Part shown: one piece after another, positions 34,604 to 36,400 of the stretch
How the letters are laid out: every line of letters starts with the position of its first letter
How positions within the stretch are numbered: position 1 is the first letter of the stretch
NCBI GenBank assembly: GCA_016794585.1
Contig: JAEUJM010000006.1
Coordinates: 1 to 36,400, forward strand
DNA from: Acidimicrobiales bacterium
GTDB taxonomy: Bacteria; Actinomycetota; Acidimicrobiia; Acidimicrobiales; DATDAH01
Length of the DNA: 36,400 nt
Direction: 5' to 3'
The notes under the pieces: model-generated
What the model saw: only the letters and a program-made list of their open reading frames with translations
What the model was told of the DNA's origin: nothing
Database searches by the model: none
Position numbers and translations under genes: made by a program

Positions 34604-35793
34604 TGGGCGATCCCCTTTTCGTGGACGGCCTCGACCTGACGGTCGTGCTCATCGTCCTGTTCAAGGTCGTGCTCACCTTCGCCTTCTTGATGGTGGCGGT
34701 GATGTTCATGGTCTGGTTCGAGCGCAAGCTCATCTCGGACATGCAGAACCGGATCGGTCCCAACCGGGCCGGGCCCTGGGGGCTCCTCCAGACCCTCGCC
34801 GACGGCATCAAGCTCTTCTTCAAGGAGGACTCGAAGCCGGACAAGGCCGACCTCACCGTGTTCAAGTTGGCGCCCTACCTGTCGCTGGTCCCGGCATTCC
34901 TCACCTTCGCCATCATCCCGGTGGCCGGCAACTTCATGGACGGCGGCGACGGCACCATCACGCTGTTCGGCCACACCACCTACGCGCAGCTGGCCGACCC
35001 GCCCATCGGCATCCTGCTGGCCCTCGCCATGTCGTCGGTGGCCGTGTACGGCGTGATGCTGGCGGGCTGGTCCTCCGGCTCGAAGTACCCCCTGCTCGGC
35101 TCGGTCCGCGCCTCGGCGCAGATGGTGTCCTACGAGGCGGCCCTCGGCCTGTCGGTGGCCACCATCGTCCTGCTGGCGGGCAGCCTGAGCACCCACACCA
35201 TCGTGTCGACCCAGTCGAACTACACCTGGAACCTGTGGGCGGCGGGCTTCGTGCCCTTCGTGATCTTCCTCATCGCCTCCACGGCCGAGCTCAACCGGCC
35301 CCCGTTCGACCTCGTCGAGGCCGAGCAGGAGCTGGTCGGTGGCTTCCACACCGAGTACAGCTCGATCCGCTTCGCCCTGTTCTTCCTGGCCGAGTTCATG
35401 AACACGGTCACGATGTCGGCCATCATCGTCACCCTCTTCTTCGGCGGGCCCACCGGCCCGATCCTCTTCGGCCCCGAGTGGCTGTGGCCGCCGATCTGGT
35501 TCTTCGCCAAGCTCGGCGCCTTCCTGTTCGTGTTCGTCTGGTTCCGGGCCACCCTGCCCCGCTTCCGCTACGACCAGCTGATGGACCTGGGCTGGAAGCT
35601 CCTCATCCCGCTGGCCCTCGGCTGGCTGCTCCTCATCGGCGCCTTCCGCATCGCCCGCGACCAGGACTGGAACCTCGCCGTCGTGCTCGCCATCGCCGTC
35701 GTGGTGCTCCTGATCGCCGCCTCGCTGCTGAACGGCGCCATCGGGGCCGCCCGCCGGCGCCGGGAAGAAGAAGAGACGGAGGCCTTCAGCTGA
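34603..35793 (+). CDS. nuoH: NADH-quinone oxidoreductase subunit H
   Basis: A 396-residue membrane subunit that joins the quinone site to the proton-pumping arm; eight or more helices are visible. Hallmarks are FERKLISDMQNRIGPNRAGPWG near the first helix, ELNRPPFDLVEAEQELVGGF, TEYSS and FVWFRATLPRFRYDQLM. The C-terminal 50 residues hold an additional hydrophobic helix and a charged tail (RRRREEEETEAFS). ATG overlaps the nuoG stop by one base. Confidence 0.97.
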   Translation: MGDPLFVDGLDLTVVLIVLFKVVLTFAFLMVAVMFMVWFERKLISDMQNRIGPNRAGPWGLLQTLADGIKLFFKEDSKPDKADLTVFKLAPYLSLVPAFLTFAIIPVAGNFMDGGDGTITLFGHTTYAQLADPPIGILLALAMSSVAVYGVMLAGWSSGSKYPLLGSVRASAQMVSYEAALGLSVATIVLLAGSLSTHTIVSTQSNYTWNLWAAGFVPFVIFLIASTAELNRPPFDLVEAEQELVGGFHTEYSSIRFALFFLAEFMNTVTMSAIIVTLFFGGPTGPILFGPEWLWPPIWFFAKLGAFLFVFVWFRATLPRFRYDQLMDLGWKLLIPLALGWLLLIGAFRIARDQDWNLAVVLAIAVVVLLIAASLLNGAIGAARRRREEEETEAFS

Positions 35794-36400
35794 TGGCCGG
35801 GGATCCCTTCGACTACGTCCGCGGCTTCGCGGTCACCTTCAAGAAGCTCTTCGAGGACCGTCTCACCGACGAGTACCCGAAGGCCAAGGCGCCCATCGCG
35901 CCGCGCCGCCACGGCCGCCACGTGTTGAACCGGTACGAGGACGGCATGGAGAAGTGCATCGGTTGCGAGCTGTGCGCCGGTGTGTGCCCGGCCCGCTGCA
36001 TCTACGTGCGCGGCGCCGACAACCCGCCCGACGACCCGGTCTCCCCAGGCGAGCGCTGGGGCTTCGTCTACGAGATCAACTACCTGCGCTGCATCCACTG
36101 CGACCTGTGCGTGGAGGCCTGCCCCACCGAGGCCATCACCGAGAGCAAGCTGTTCGAGTTCTCGTTCACCAACCGCAGCGACGCGATCTACACCAAGGCC
36201 GAGCTGGTCGTCGGCGACGACGGGCTGCCCCAGCAGCTCCCGTGGGAGGACTGGACCGACCTCGCCACCGTCGCCCGCAACTCCTCCGCCTGGGTGCGCG
36301 CCACCGCGCCGGGCGGCTCGGCCGACTACGTCGGCAAGGTCGGCTGGAGCGGCGAGCTCGGCTTCGGCGTGAAGGAGCCCGAGGCGGGCCAGACCCGCAA
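35793..36400 (+). CDS. nuoI: NADH-quinone oxidoreductase subunit I (3' end outside window)
   Basis: At least 202 codons of the TYKY-type ferredoxin subunit, open at the window end. Cluster motifs are C55-x2-C58-x2-C61-x3-C65-P and C100-x2-C103-x2-C106-x3-C110-P, carrying N6a and N6b between NuoG and NuoB. EINYLRCIHCDLCVEACPTE is conserved. The ATG overlaps the nuoH stop (TGATG). The rest of the operon, likely nuoJ-N, should follow. Confidence 0.96.
   Translation, partial: MAGDPFDYVRGFAVTFKKLFEDRLTDEYPKAKAPIAPRRHGRHVLNRYEDGMEKCIGCELCAGVCPARCIYVRGADNPPDDPVSPGERWGFVYEINYLRCIHCDLCVEACPTEAITESKLFEFSFTNRSDAIYTKAELVVGDDGLPQQLPWEDWTDLATVARNSSAWVRATAPGGSADYVGKVGWSGELGFGVKEPEAGQTR

Overview
The window is very GC-rich, uses many GTG starts and is almost fully coding, on both strands. 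A MerR regulator, an ECF42 sigma factor, a LOG-type protein, a kinase with an extracellular propeller, and menaquinol-type respiration together point to an actinobacterium. The split b6-type cytochrome b with a ferredoxin in its operon, plus a peculiar IPEHL N-terminal motif, make me favour an Acidimicrobiia-like lineage. This placement is inference; there is no rRNA gene. No gene-free stretch exceeds 300 bases; the longest is the 241-base divergent gap at 21325-21565. I saw no tRNA, rRNA, CRISPR array or replication origin.

Layout. Positions 1-141 hold the tail and right end of an ISL3-type insertion sequence. A small membrane protein (minus strand) follows, then two tetrapyrrole genes, hemB and hemL, and a secreted trypsin-like protease with a fibronectin domain. 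From 4605 to 6183 lies an ECF42 sigma factor with its usual DGPF (YCII-related) partner, read leftward from a promoter that fits the ECF42 consensus. Divergent from it, at 6333-8051, is a compact three-gene operon (MerR regulator and two nuclease-fold-like proteins). It converges on a two-gene minus-strand operon (small protein and a beta-class DNA methyltransferase, 8090-9872). I read 6297-9872 as an unrecognised restriction-modification-like or DNA-processing module. It is the first of the two most interesting parts of the window.

The centre (9923-19170) is mostly housekeeping: a short-chain dehydrogenase, a LOG-family protein, a nested palindrome, uracil-DNA glycosylase coupled to a small membrane protein, and a carbohydrate block (pgi, gnd, zwf) that feeds glucose 6-phosphate into the oxidative pentose phosphate pathway. 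A receptor Ser/Thr kinase with a seven-repeat propeller sensor closes this part.

The right half is respiratory. On the minus strand are a geranylgeranyl-reductase-type flavoprotein (probably menaquinone tail reduction) and a membrane-anchored cytochrome c. Divergent from them, behind a perfect CRP/GlxR-type site, starts a continuous gene string of about 15 kb. It encodes a small membrane protein, a 2[4Fe-4S] ferredoxin, cytochrome b6-like and subunit IV-like proteins, a Rieske protein, a dihaem cytochrome c, a membrane protein of unknown function, and then nuoA-nuoI of complex I. The last gene is cut by the window edge. The arrangement suggests co-production of complex I and a b6f-like menaquinol:cytochrome c reductase. 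The ferredoxin and the conserved CLGG cysteine in cytochrome b are the second highlight.
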